64,000 nucleotides of DNA from Haloactinospora alba (GCF_006717075.1 NZ_VFQC01000001.1:1845501-1909500); one strand, 5' to 3'; shown: positions 29,787 through 38,882, counted from the first letter of the stretch. The notes: generated by a model not told the origin, from the letters alone. Made by a program: numbers and translations.

Positions 29787-30554
29787 TCAATGCGGGGATC
29801 CGGCTCCCTTTCTGCCGCCGGAGGTTGGACCTGCGTCATCGGAACGCCTCCCCACGGACATGTTGGCTTCGGAACCATGGCGTCCGGAGCCATGGCGTGA
29901 CTCGTCAACGTTGCCAGCGGTGTTCCACTGTTGCGGTGCGGTACCGTTTCTCACTGCGGAATTTGGGGCGGAGCCCCGACCCTGTCGCACCAGTCGGCTC
30001 GCATGCACCGCGTACAGCAGACCGGACCACCAGTAGATAGCCGTTCCCCAGATGGCGAAGGCCCAACCAACGGTTTGCGCAATATCTCCTGCTATACCGG
30101 AATAACCAGCGACAAAGAGCAGAGGGAAGGAGTACAGCAAACACAGGGTCGCAGTTTTGCCGGCGAAGTTCACCGGAAGAGCTCCGTACCCGTAATGCCG
30201 CAGAAGCGGCAGCCCCAGGGTGAGAAAAGCGTCACGCGCCACCAGGACCGCCATCAGCCACCAGGGGACGATCCCCCGGACCACCAGGCCCAGCAACGCG
30301 GCAAAGATGTACAAACGGTCGGCCATGGGATCGAGCAGCTCCCCTATCCTGCTGCTCTGGTTCCATAGGCGTGCGATCTTGCCGTCGAGCCAGTCCGACA
30401 GCCCGGCGAACGCCAACAGGCCGAGCGCCCACCAGTCCTCGCGTGGTACCAGGACCAACCACAGGAAGACGGGCACTCCGAGCAGACGGACCACGCTCAG
30501 CAGGTTCGGTACCGTCCACACGCGTCGGCCGACCGGTTCCGTACGGATCGCCAC
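29787..30554 (-). CDS. CDP-alcohol phosphatidyltransferase
   Basis: Integral membrane enzyme of phospholipid synthesis. The family motif is complete: DWLDGKIAR, then eight residues, G, ELLDPMADR, giving DG-AR-G-D-D spacing. About five hydrophobic segments lie in residues 15-200, and the last 60 residues are a hydrophilic Gly/Ser/Arg tail. The position resembles pgsA2 (Rv1822) upstream of the garA block in mycobacteria. The exact alcohol acceptor (glycerol phosphate or phosphatidylglycerol) cannot be decided from sequence. The GTG start has AGGAGG just upstream. Confidence 0.92.
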   Translation of the reverse strand: MAIRTEPVGRRVWTVPNLLSVVRLLGVPVFLWLVLVPREDWWALGLLAFAGLSDWLDGKIARLWNQSSRIGELLDPMADRLYIFAALLGLVVRGIVPWWLMAVLVARDAFLTLGLPLLRHYGYGALPVNFAGKTATLCLLYSFPLLFVAGYSGIAGDIAQTVGWAFAIWGTAIYWWSGLLYAVHASRLVRQGRGSAPNSAVRNGTAPQQWNTAGNVDESRHGSGRHGSEANMSVGRRSDDAGPTSGGRKGAGSPH

Positions 30555-30805
30555 CCACCTCCTGTGTATCCAGGTGACGAGCTTACCGCTCAGGATACGT
30601 GCGGGAACGCGTCCTGAACCCTCGTTGCGCGGAAGGTGTTCTCACCGGGCGCTGCCCTGGGTGTCCGGTGGCTCCGACAGACCGGCCACCGTCGCGGAAC
30701 ACCCTGCCGAGGACGCCGTACCCCGTCCGCCCCCGGCCGAACCACGCCACCTTCCGGACGGGACCCACCGGCACCGGGGTGTCCGTCCCCGGTCCCGGGT
30801 CGCGG

Positions 30806-31729
30806 TCATCCCGCACCCTGTTCGGGACCGTTGCTCACGCGGTGCCCCAGCGAACGCAGACGGGACTCCCCGGTGGGTTCCTCCAGCAGCGCCGGGAGCT
30901 CGACGACACCCTGCCGGGCGAAACACGCCCGGACCTGCTGCGGCACAGGAGTCCCTTCCCGCTCCGGAACCTGGTTGAGCACAACGGGGCCCAGCTGGAA
31001 ACCCGCTTCCGTGAGCTGCTTCGCGGCACGCCGCGTTTCGGAGAGAACCATCCGCCGCGGGAGTGTGACGAGGCGCACCCACGCGTCGGAACGCAGCCGG
31101 CTCGCGGTGCGTTCCAGCCTGTGACGACGCGCGTGCAACCGTTCCAGCAACGGGTCGTCCCCCTCGGACGACGGCCCGACAAGCCCCTCGGCGAACCGCT
31201 CCGCGCCAACGGCGCGTTCCCGTTGCCGCGCAAGCCCGTGTACCCACGGGGTGAGCAGCGCCGGCAGGTCCAGCATGCGCAGCAGATGGGCCGTGGGAGC
31301 GCTGTCCACGACAAGGCGGTCCCACTTTTCCGGAACCTGGTCCATCGCGTCGATCAGCACGTCGGTCAGGGCGGATTCGGTCATTCCCGGGCTGGAGGCC
31401 GCATGGGCAAGGTGACGGCGCACCGCGGGCATGATGTCCCGGGAGACCGCCGCACGGGCGTCCTCCGTGACACTGGCCACCCGTCGCTGCACGGCCGCCT
31501 CGGCGTCCGGTTCGACCGCCCACAGGTTGTCGGCCACACGCCTGGGGCGATCGCCGAGCCCCGTCTCCAGCGCGTCTCCGAGGGAGTGCGCCGGATCAGT
31601 CGACATCACGAGCGTACGCTCTCCCCCGTCGGCGAGGGTAACGGCGTGGGCGGCAGCGACAGTCGTCTTGCCCACCCCTCCTTTCCCGCCGACGAACACG
31701 ATGGCGGGGGAAGGCGGTCTCAACAGCAC
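30806..31729 (-). CDS. ArsA/Get3-family ATPase
   Basis: A 307-residue single-domain P-loop ATPase. It begins with the deviant Walker A of the ArsA/Get3/MinD class (VFVGGKGGVGKTT) and has MSTDPAHSLGDALE (switch I), VDSAPTAHLLRML (switch II with Walker B Asp), and a C-terminal VLNQVP. It lacks the second ATPase half and the arsenic-binding cysteines of ArsA. The GTG at 31729 overlaps the stop codon of the CC-terminal protein upstream, implying translational coupling; the open frame also extends to 31774. It is the third gene of the cstA operon. A role in handling a membrane client is inferred from Get3 relatives only. Confidence 0.9.
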   Translation of the reverse strand: MLLRPPSPAIVFVGGKGGVGKTTVAAAHAVTLADGGERTLVMSTDPAHSLGDALETGLGDRPRRVADNLWAVEPDAEAAVQRRVASVTEDARAAVSRDIMPAVRRHLAHAASSPGMTESALTDVLIDAMDQVPEKWDRLVVDSAPTAHLLRMLDLPALLTPWVHGLARQRERAVGAERFAEGLVGPSSEGDDPLLERLHARRHRLERTASRLRSDAWVRLVTLPRRMVLSETRRAAKQLTEAGFQLGPVVLNQVPEREGTPVPQQVRACFARQGVVELPALLEEPTGESRLRSLGHRVSNGPEQGAG

Positions 31730-31995
31730 ACCCCCGGGTCGCCGAACTCTTCCCTGCCCATGCGCTGGTGCCACTCGTGCAGGTCAGCCACCATGTAGGG
31801 AATCACGTCCAGCGTCTCGTAGGCCACTGGGTTGTCCACTCCCAGGGTTTCCAACAGCATGAGGGCACGGAGGGTGTCGTGCTGCGTCCGCGCTTCGCGG
31901 CGCAGCACGTGACGCCATCGCGCCTCGAACCACTGCTCGTGGAACTCTGTTACCTGACGCCAGGCGTTGCGCAGGCTCTCCCAGACCGTGGTCAC
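31720..31995 (-). CDS. Cory-CC-star protein, 91 aa
   Basis: A small soluble protein, Trp/Arg/His-rich (ESLRNAWRQVTEFHEQWFEA), with YMVADLHEWHQRMGREEFGD before a C-terminus of two adjacent cysteines (GVCC then stop). This matches the cory-CC-star family, small actinobacterial proteins named for that ending and found next to ArsA-type ATPases. Its GTG start overlaps the cstA stop (GTGA), and its stop overlaps the ATPase start. The CC tail could bind metal, form a disulfide or be lipidated; none of these is shown. Confidence 0.85.
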   Translation of the reverse strand: MTTVWESLRNAWRQVTEFHEQWFEARWRHVLRREARTQHDTLRALMLLETLGVDNPVAYETLDVIPYMVADLHEWHQRMGREEFGDPGVCC

Positions 31996-33731
31996 GTCTC
32001 TTCCGCCCTGGTGGGGTTCTCGGAGCCGACCGTGTCGTCCTGCTGCTGGCTGCTACGTGCCCCCCAGGCCCGGTACAGGGCGATCGCGGCCTCGACGATC
32101 AGCCACATGGCCAACGCGAAGATCACCACGTCCAGCGGGGCCAGGAAGAACATCTGGAGCGGCTCCCCGGAGGAGAGGAAGCCCGTCAGGTTCACGACCA
32201 GTGCCCAGGTGGTCATCACCACGAGGAACGCCAGTGGGACCAGGACCGCGACAGGGTTCCGGCTCTTCTTCGTGACCCACACCGCCACCACGGCCAGCGC
32301 GAGACCGGCGGTGAGCTGGTTGGTGGTTCCGAAGAGCTGCCAGAGCGTCCCGAACGCGAAATCACCGGGCACGAGAGCCAGAGCGAGGGGAACCGCCGCC
32401 GCCACGACCGTGGCGAGGGTAAGGTTGCGCGCCAGGGGCCTGATCCGGACGATGTCGGCGATCTCCTGGACGATGTAGCGCTGCAGCCGCAGACCGGTGT
32501 CCATCGTGGTCGCGGCGAAGCTGATAACCACGATGGCGGCGAAGACCGCACCGATACTGGTGGGGACCCCCAGGTTGGAGGCGAACTCGGCGACGCCGTT
32601 GACGAAGTTGGCCGTGGAGTTGTCGGACGCCGTGTCGAAGTCGCTGTACACGCTGTTCCAGCCGCCCGATGTCAGGGCGACTCCGGCGGTACAGGCCAGC
32701 AGCGAGCACAGCGCCAGGCTTCCCTCGCCCACAGCGCCGAGGTACCCGACGTAGCGGGCGTCGGTTTCCGAGTTGAGCTGCTTGGCCGTGGTTCCGGAGG
32801 AGACCAGGCTGTGGAATCCGGACACGGCGCCACAGGCGATGGTGACGAACAGGAGCGGGAACCAGGGTGGGGAGTCCGCGGGAACGTCGTTGACGGCGGG
32901 CGCCACGATCGTGTTCATCCCGACCACGACACCGACCAGGATCACCACCAGCGCGAGGAGCATCTGCTGTTGGTTGATGTAGTCCCGCGGCTGCAACAGC
33001 AGCCACACCGGAAGCCGGGAGGCGACGAACGCGTAGGCGAAGATCAGCACCACCCACACCGTGTGCGGCGTGACACCGACCGCTTCCGCCACCGGGTCCA
33101 TAGTGACCGGCATCTGCACGCCCACCGGGATCGAGGCGTAAACGATGAGCAACGCGACGATCGAGGGCAACAGGGCCGCGGTACGCCGACGGTAGACGTA
33201 CTGTCCCACTCCGATCGCCAGCGGGATCGTCACCAGGACCGGCAGTACCACGGCGGGGTTGCTCACGAACAGGTTGGCGATGACCACGGCGAACACCGCG
33301 TTCACCATTGTCAGCAGGAAGTAGATGATCAGCAGGAAAAGGGTGCGTGCCCGTGAGCTGATCACCTCGCTCGCCAGTGTGCCGATGCTCTTGGCCTTGT
33401 GCCGGACCGAGACCACGAGCGCACCGAAGTCATGCACCCCTGCGGCGAACACCGTACCGAGCACGATCCACAGCAGCGCCGGTCCCCAACCCCAGAAGAC
33501 AGCCACCGCAGGCCCCACGATGGGAGCAGCCCCCGCGATCGAGATGAAGTGGTGGCTGAAGACGATGTGGCGGTTCGTGGGGACGAAGTCGATTCCGTCC
33601 CTGTAGGCGTGGGCCGGGGTGACGAACTCAGGATCCAGCGCGTAGACGCGCCTGGCCAGATACGCTGAGTAATAACGGTAACCCAGTGCAAATATCGCCA
33701 GGACAGCGACCATAACGACGACTGCGGGCAT
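31992..33731 (-). CDS. cstA: Carbon starvation protein CstA (pyruvate/peptide transporter)
   Basis: A 579-residue membrane protein with about 15 hydrophobic segments. CstA landmarks: YALDPEFVTPAHAYRDGIDF, VPTNRHIVFSHHFISIAGAAPIVGP, GPALLWIVLGTVFAAGVHDF and FHSLVSSGTTAKQL. Family members import peptides or pyruvate during carbon limitation. It is shorter than E. coli CstA, as usual in actinobacteria. It leads a three-gene operon with 4-nt and 10-nt overlaps. A palindromic element (33788-33863) lies in its upstream region. Confidence 0.95.
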   Translation of the reverse strand: MPAVVVMVAVLAIFALGYRYYSAYLARRVYALDPEFVTPAHAYRDGIDFVPTNRHIVFSHHFISIAGAAPIVGPAVAVFWGWGPALLWIVLGTVFAAGVHDFGALVVSVRHKAKSIGTLASEVISSRARTLFLLIIYFLLTMVNAVFAVVIANLFVSNPAVVLPVLVTIPLAIGVGQYVYRRRTAALLPSIVALLIVYASIPVGVQMPVTMDPVAEAVGVTPHTVWVVLIFAYAFVASRLPVWLLLQPRDYINQQQMLLALVVILVGVVVGMNTIVAPAVNDVPADSPPWFPLLFVTIACGAVSGFHSLVSSGTTAKQLNSETDARYVGYLGAVGEGSLALCSLLACTAGVALTSGGWNSVYSDFDTASDNSTANFVNGVAEFASNLGVPTSIGAVFAAIVVISFAATTMDTGLRLQRYIVQEIADIVRIRPLARNLTLATVVAAAVPLALALVPGDFAFGTLWQLFGTTNQLTAGLALAVVAVWVTKKSRNPVAVLVPLAFLVVMTTWALVVNLTGFLSSGEPLQMFFLAPLDVVIFALAMWLIVEAAIALYRAWGARSSQQQDDTVGSENPTRAEET

Positions 33732-33787
33732 GGGGGTCCTTACTTCCCGTTGCGCTGCTCCGGTTGCTCCGTACTCACTGGGTCAGT

Positions 33788-33863
33788 CCCTGGTGGGTGG
33801 GCGCCTGTCCCACTGCGCGCCGCGCCAGCGCCGCTCGTGGCGAACAGCATCCACCCACCAGGG
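33788..33863. repeat. Palindromic element E2 upstream of cstA
   Basis: Inverted repeat with 13-bp perfect outer arms (CCCTGGTGGGTGG and its complement) around a GC-rich core. Its inner borders, GGGCGCCTG and GGCGAACAGCATCC, closely match those of element E1 at 43745-43810 (GGACGCCTG and GGCGAACAGCGTCC), so the two are related repeats. It lies in the divergent region between cstA and a hypothetical gene. Confidence 0.7.
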
Positions 33864-33953
33864 GCCGGGGGTCGGAGGCAACCGCCCAGGGCTGGTCGGA
33901 TGATCCGTTAAAGTTGGCCAGAAGTTAACATGCGGCATTCGTCACACAAAGGT

Positions 33954-34760
33954 ATGGCCTTGCAGGACATGGTCACGGTTTGGCAGCGATCCACGACGGC
34001 GGAGCTGTGCTGGGTCGCTCCCGACGGACCGACGGGGATCCCGGTGGTTCCACTGGTGTGGGGGGAGTTCCCGTGCGCGGCGCTTCCTCTCGCCCACCTG
34101 GACGCCGTCGACGGCATGTCCGGGCGCCGGGTCGTCTTCAGCGCCGGCGGCGGCGCCGGTGCCGGGACCACATCCGCGGTACTGGGCAGCGGCCCCGTCG
34201 AGGTTCGCTACGATCTCGCCGGGGAACAGTTCACCCGGGACCTGTTGGCGCAGGAGGTCGCCAAGCATCCCCCCACGCGGCTGCGCGCCGACAGTCTCAT
34301 GGCCCGTCGGGAGCACTGGTGGTGGGTCGCGCGTGTTCTGGTGATCCTCACCCGCCTGGACAGCCGGAACGAGGTCCGTCCGTGGAGGCCTGCCGAGGAC
34401 GCCCTGCTGGTGCGCCCCGGCAACCGGGAACCGCGCGTCGACGTGGTCACGGCGCCCGGGTGGGGCGCGGCCGGCCGGTCCGAGGAGCTCTGGCGTCGGG
34501 ACGGCCTCCCGCTGGCGGGCAACCACGAGCAGGCGTTCGCTTTCGGCCACCGCCACAGCCCGGACTTCGAACGGTGGGAACGCTGGTACCGCGCGGGGAG
34601 CCTGTCCCAAGAGACACTGACGGTGGCGGAGGCCGCGGGTAATCCCGGTGAGCAGCCGCAGCCGTTCGGTTTCCTCGGCCGGATCCGCAACCACTGGCGG
34701 GTTTCCCGTGCCTGCCGAACGGGAGTCGCCCGGGCCGAGGCACGGGGCGCACCACCGTGA
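33954..34760 (+). CDS. Hypothetical actinobacterial protein
   Basis: About 268 residues beginning MALQDMVTVWQRSTTAELCW. The first half (GIPVVPLVWGEFPCAALPL, VVFSAGGGAGAGTTSAVLGS, VEVRYD) looks like a small beta-barrel reminiscent of the pyridoxamine-phosphate-oxidase fold, but I cannot confirm this. The middle includes LMARREHWWWVARVLVILT. No signal or membrane segment is clear. The start is uncertain: ATGs at 33930, 33954 and 33969 are in frame and none has a well-placed ribosome site. The long, well-used frame supports a real gene. Confidence 0.7.
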   Translation: MALQDMVTVWQRSTTAELCWVAPDGPTGIPVVPLVWGEFPCAALPLAHLDAVDGMSGRRVVFSAGGGAGAGTTSAVLGSGPVEVRYDLAGEQFTRDLLAQEVAKHPPTRLRADSLMARREHWWWVARVLVILTRLDSRNEVRPWRPAEDALLVRPGNREPRVDVVTAPGWGAAGRSEELWRRDGLPLAGNHEQAFAFGHRHSPDFERWERWYRAGSLSQETLTVAEAAGNPGEQPQPFGFLGRIRNHWRVSRACRTGVARAEARGAPP

Positions 34761-34799
34761 CCGGGGCGGTAGCGATGTGGCACCTGCCGCGCCGGCGGG

Positions 34800-35597
34800 C
34801 TACACCTTCCGCCAGTTCGGTACCCAGGCTCCGTCCTCGACCTCGTAGTCACCGAACAACGAGGGAGCCTCGGCCCGGACCGCCTCGCCGATCTTGCCGA
34901 ACACCATACGGATCTCCTCCTCCGCTCCGGGAGCGGTCCGGGCCTCCAGCGTGTGCCGCAGTGTGCGGACGTTGGCGGTCCAGACCAGGCCGGTCGCCAA
35001 CCCCTCGGGGGCGAAGCGGCGCATGAAAGAGGTGTGGTGCTTCTTCTCGGCGAACTGCACACCCTCCTCGTCGAGGCCGAAGTGGTCGGCCATCCACTGT
35101 TGGAACTCCTCCATCCGCCCCAGCAGGTCCGTGGCGCGCTCCATCAGTTCGGGGTCCTGTTGGGCCCATTCCGGGAACCAGAAGGGAATGTCGGTGAGAC
35201 GGACGAAACGCAGCGACTCCTGCGAGATGGCCACGCCGGGACGGTGGCGGACCAGTTCGTGCGTGGTCACGCGGGACACGTTGTGCAGCACGAAGCTGAA
35301 ACTGACGTGTTCCAGCACCGAACCGTGCAGGCTTCCCATGAGGTTGGAGAGATACTGGTCCTGGTCAGTGCGCACGCGGGTCACGTTGGGGTTGAGTCCC
35401 GGCTCCCACGAGCGGTAGCACAACCGGCCGGCGAACTCGGCGAGGTTCTGCGGGTCGTTGAGCGCCGAGTCCAGCTCCCCCTTGTCCAGGCGTTCCAGCC
35501 AGCTCTGGCCGCCGACCTCGGCGAGATAGCGCGCCATCTCCTCGTAGTCCACCTGCGGACGTGCCACCAGATGGACGTCGGGCTCAACGCTTCGCAC
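34800..35597 (-). CDS. thyX: Flavin-dependent thymidylate synthase ThyX
   Basis: Makes dTMP from dUMP using FAD, NADPH and methylene-tetrahydrofolate. The 265-residue length is normal. The signature reads ELVRHRPGVAISQESLRFVR: the RHR triad is present, but eight rather than seven residues separate it from the serine preceding LR. Other family features are LSNLMGSLHGSVLEHVSFSF and a dUMP-binding C-terminus (RMVFGKIGEAVRAEAP). The GTG start has GGAGAG 8 nt upstream. No thyA is visible in the window. Confidence 0.93.
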   Translation of the reverse strand: MRSVEPDVHLVARPQVDYEEMARYLAEVGGQSWLERLDKGELDSALNDPQNLAEFAGRLCYRSWEPGLNPNVTRVRTDQDQYLSNLMGSLHGSVLEHVSFSFVLHNVSRVTTHELVRHRPGVAISQESLRFVRLTDIPFWFPEWAQQDPELMERATDLLGRMEEFQQWMADHFGLDEEGVQFAEKKHHTSFMRRFAPEGLATGLVWTANVRTLRHTLEARTAPGAEEEIRMVFGKIGEAVRAEAPSLFGDYEVEDGAWVPNWRKV

Positions 35598-35756
35598 TGT
35601 GGGTTCTCTCCACTCCTACATTGCCCGGGCCCCCGCTGTCCGCAGACCGGTGGGGAAGGCGTACCGACAGTTTCCGGCCGGAGCTGTACCGGCCGCCCTC
35701 CCGGGACCTTACATGCCACAACGCCGGGTTGATGCACCGTAGGAGCACCCCACCGG

Positions 35757-36563
35757 CTACTCCGGGAGGTAGGGCAACAGGGCCTCCGGAGTCGCGTACT
35801 CCCCTCCCTGTGGACCCCCGTGCCAGAACGGGTCGTCGTCGGGGAAGCGGGAAGCGTACCGTGCCGCGTCGTCGACCGGTTTGTAGCCCAGCTCGGTCTC
35901 GGCCACGCTGATGTCCCAGAACCGGCGCGCGTTGGCAGACACGGCGTACACCGCGAGAAAGTTCACGTTGGGCGCGGTGAGAGCGGAACGCACGTAGCCC
36001 ACACAGTCGCGTGGGCTCAGCCACGTAGCCAGATGCCGGGTTTCGGCGGGTTCCTCCTCGAACGAGCCGAAACGCAGCGCCACAACCTGCAGTCCGAAGG
36101 TGTCGGCGTACATCTGTCCCAGCGCTTCCACCGCCACCTTGCTCACCCCGTAGAACCCGTCAGGACGGGGCGGCTCGTCGCAGAAGACGTGGTGGTGGAT
36201 GGGATACCCCCCGGTCACCCGGTTGCTGGAGGCGAGTACCACGCGGGGGACCGAGGTCCGCCGTGCGGCTTCCAGCACGTTGCACGTTCCCTGCACGTTG
36301 GTGTCGAGCAGGTCAGCGAGCGGGGCCTCGTCGGACAACGCCGCGAGATGAACGACGGCGTCCGCGCCGTCGAACGCTTTGACCAGTGCGTCGAGATCGG
36401 CGGTGTCGGCCTCGACCACTGTCTCGTTGTCGTCTGCATCGGTCACAGGAGCCTGGTCGACCAGCACGAGACTGTCGGCCTCCGCGCGCAGCCCCGCGCG
36501 CACGGTGAGGGCGATCCTGCCGCCCGCTCCGGTAACCACGACCCTGCCAAGATTCGCATCCAT
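35757..36563 (-). CDS. NAD-dependent epimerase/dehydratase, uronate-dehydrogenase-like
   Basis: Short-chain dehydrogenase of 268 residues with the nucleotide motif VVVTGAGGRIALTVR, acidic D in LVLVDQAPV, NVQGTCNVLEAARR, SSNRVTGGYP and the catalytic YGVSK. The VTGAGGRI start, SSNRVTG and FYGVSK segments resemble uronate dehydrogenases that oxidise glucuronate or galacturonate to lactones; the substrate is inferred. The ATG at 36563 has no ribosome site but a TANNNT box 7 nt upstream. The frame runs on to 36734 without support. It converges with nothing and follows trpEG on the same strand. Confidence 0.88.
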   Translation of the reverse strand: MDANLGRVVVTGAGGRIALTVRAGLRAEADSLVLVDQAPVTDADDNETVVEADTADLDALVKAFDGADAVVHLAALSDEAPLADLLDTNVQGTCNVLEAARRTSVPRVVLASSNRVTGGYPIHHHVFCDEPPRPDGFYGVSKVAVEALGQMYADTFGLQVVALRFGSFEEEPAETRHLATWLSPRDCVGYVRSALTAPNVNFLAVYAVSANARRFWDISVAETELGYKPVDDAARYASRFPDDDPFWHGGPQGGEYATPEALLPYLPE

Positions 36564-36570
36564 GCTGTGG

Positions 36571-36576
36571 AGCCTA
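36571..36576 (-). promoter_or_regulatory. Candidate -10 box of a leaderless uronate-dehydrogenase-like gene
   Basis: TAGGCT on the minus strand lies 7 nt (CCACAGC) before the ATG, with no Shine-Dalgarno between, as in leaderless transcripts. It would lie just inside the stop region of trpEG, giving the gene its own promoter. Confidence 0.45.
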
Positions 36577-36619
36577 TGAGCTATCGGGGACTTGTTCACG
36601 CGATGCGCGACATCAGAGA

Positions 36620-38848
36620 CTATCGTGTCTCCGTTCCCACCGCGCTCATTCGGGCCATACGCAGGACATTCTCCACGATCCGCTCCCCTACCCCCGAGGT
36701 GAGGATGGACTCGGGATGGAACTGTACACCCCACTGCCTGGTGTGCGGGTTCTCGATCGCCATAACCACCGGGGTGGTTTCCTCCCTGGCCACAGCGGTC
36801 ACCGTGAAGTTCTTCACCTGCTCCGGAGTGGTGAAGGTGGAGTGGTAGCGCGCGGCGGTGAAGGCTCCCTCCTCGTCCGCGAGCTGGTCCAGCATGTGCC
36901 CGCCGGTAACCCGCACCCGTTCCGGTTTGCCGTGCACCGGTTCGTCCAGTGTCCGGAGCTCACCGCCAGCGTGTTCCACCAGGGCCTGCAGACCGAGGCA
37001 GACACCGAACACCGGGATGGAGCGCTGTTCCAGAGCCTCCAGCAGCTCTGAGGTACCGAAGTCAGCAGGTAGTCCGGGGCCGGGCGACAGCACGACCAGG
37101 TGGGGGGCCAGTTCGTCCAGCAGCCCCGGATCGAAGCTGTAGCGCACTGTGGTGACCTCCGCCCCGTGCCTGCGTACGTAGTCGGCGAGAGTGTTGACGA
37201 AGGAGTCCTCGCAGTCCACCAGCAGCACCCGCATACCCGCACCGGCCCGGGCGTCGGCAACGGGGCGCTCTGTCCCCTCCGCACCGCTCTCGTTGAGGGT
37301 TTCCAGCAGCGCCCTGGCTTTCAGGAATGTCTCACGCTCCTCGGCCTGGGGCTCGGAGTCGTACAGCAGGGTCGCCCCGGCCCGCACGGACGCCACACCG
37401 TTCGTGATGTGCGCGGTGCGCAGGGTCAGTCCGGTGTTCATGGTGCCGTCGAAGGCGATCACCCCGACAGCGCCCCCGTACCAGCGCCGCGGGGTGGTCT
37501 CGTTGCGCTCGATGAAACGCATCGCCCACGTCTTGGGGGCTCCGGTCACTGTCACCGCCCACATGTGGGTGACGAAGGCGTCCAGGGCGTCGAACTCCCG
37601 ACGCAGTGTCCCCTCGATATGGTCCACGGTGTGGATGAGCCGGCTGTACATCTCGATCTGGCGGCGTCCGATGACCCGGACGCTTCCCGGCTCGCACACC
37701 CGGGACTTGTCGTTGCGGTCCACGTCGGTGCACATGGTCAGCTCGGACTCTTCCTTGGGGGAGGTCAGCAGGGCGCGGATGTTCTCCGCGTCCCCCAACG
37801 CGTCGGCACCACGCTGGATCGTTCCGGATATGGGGCAGGTCTCCACGCGCTGTCCGCTCCCCGGAGTACCGGTGACGCGCACGAACATCTCCGGGGAGGC
37901 ACCGACGAGGTACTCGTCCTCCCCCAGGTTGAGGAAGAACTCGTAGGGGGCCGGGTTGCGTTCCCTCAGCCGGTCGTAGAAGCGTGCGGGTGAGTCGCAG
38001 GCGGCGTACATGCGGTGGCCCGGCACCACCTCGTACAGGTCCCCGCGCGCGAACCTCTCCTTCGCGTCGGCGACGATGCGCGCGTAGGAACCGGGCGTGG
38101 GCGGGGGAGGGACCTCGGTGGGGGTGCCCATCGGTGCCTCTGGGGTCTCACGTGCCATACCGTCGGTGCTCGCCGCCCGGTTGTCCGGGGAGAACGAACC
38201 GGGAACGGTGAACTCGTAGGTGTAGCGCAGGCACTTTTCGCGCTTGCGGTCGTGCACGACGAGCCTGTCCGGCAGGTGAAGCACCAGGTCCCGGTCACCG
38301 GGGTCACGGTCGATGGTGCGCGTGACCGGTTCGAACTGGAAGGCGAGGTCATAGCCGAACGCGCCGTACAACCCGAGGTGCGGGTCGGCGTCCCAGGAGA
38401 AGAGAGCGACGATGGAACGCAGCGCCGAGAACACACTGGGCCTGCGGGTGCGCTCCTCCTCGGGGAGGAAGGCTGCGGGGTCGGGTTCGGGGATGGTGGC
38501 CGTGACGCTGTCCCCGGATGATCCGGAGGATGGCACCTCGACGGCGGCGTGCTCGCGCAACGCGGCGGCGATGACGGGCAGCAGGACCCGGCCCCGCCCG
38601 TTGAGCGCCCGCGCGGTGAGCGTCCGGTCCCGGGCGGCCAGCTCCAGGCAGGGGTCGACGTATCCCAGATGCCACCTGCTGTAACGCCCCGGGTACTCCA
38701 TGCCGGAGGAGAGTATCCCCCCGCGTCGGTGTTCGACGGCACGGGAGAGTTCGCCGAGGGCTTGGGGGTCGCACGCCTCAACCGTGCGTCGGACGGTGAG
38801 ACCGCCCCTGGTGCGGTGGGGGACTGCGTTTTCGTTCCGTTCTTCCAC
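36620..38848 (-). CDS. trpEG: Anthranilate synthase, fused TrpE-TrpG
   Basis: A 742-residue fusion of both anthranilate synthase subunits, the first committed step of tryptophan synthesis. The TrpE part (1-520) has EYPGRYSRW, GRGDLYEVVPGH-type and CPISGTIQRG segments, SELTMCTDVDRNDKSRVCEP and AVTVTGAPK. The TrpG glutaminase (about 535-735) has VVLSPGPGLP, nucleophile VFGVCLGLQALVEHAGG and the His-Glu pair in VQFHPES. Fusions of this type occur in Rhizobiales and in some actinomycete antibiotic clusters. The GTG at 38848 has AAAGGA 6 nt upstream. No other trp gene lies nearby, so primary versus secondary metabolism is open. Confidence 0.93.
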   Translation of the reverse strand: MEERNENAVPHRTRGGLTVRRTVEACDPQALGELSRAVEHRRGGILSSGMEYPGRYSRWHLGYVDPCLELAARDRTLTARALNGRGRVLLPVIAAALREHAAVEVPSSGSSGDSVTATIPEPDPAAFLPEEERTRRPSVFSALRSIVALFSWDADPHLGLYGAFGYDLAFQFEPVTRTIDRDPGDRDLVLHLPDRLVVHDRKREKCLRYTYEFTVPGSFSPDNRAASTDGMARETPEAPMGTPTEVPPPPTPGSYARIVADAKERFARGDLYEVVPGHRMYAACDSPARFYDRLRERNPAPYEFFLNLGEDEYLVGASPEMFVRVTGTPGSGQRVETCPISGTIQRGADALGDAENIRALLTSPKEESELTMCTDVDRNDKSRVCEPGSVRVIGRRQIEMYSRLIHTVDHIEGTLRREFDALDAFVTHMWAVTVTGAPKTWAMRFIERNETTPRRWYGGAVGVIAFDGTMNTGLTLRTAHITNGVASVRAGATLLYDSEPQAEERETFLKARALLETLNESGAEGTERPVADARAGAGMRVLLVDCEDSFVNTLADYVRRHGAEVTTVRYSFDPGLLDELAPHLVVLSPGPGLPADFGTSELLEALEQRSIPVFGVCLGLQALVEHAGGELRTLDEPVHGKPERVRVTGGHMLDQLADEEGAFTAARYHSTFTTPEQVKNFTVTAVAREETTPVVMAIENPHTRQWGVQFHPESILTSGVGERIVENVLRMARMSAVGTETR

Positions 38849-38882
38849 TGCCGGTCCTTTTCGCGCTGAGGTGACAGCGTGG

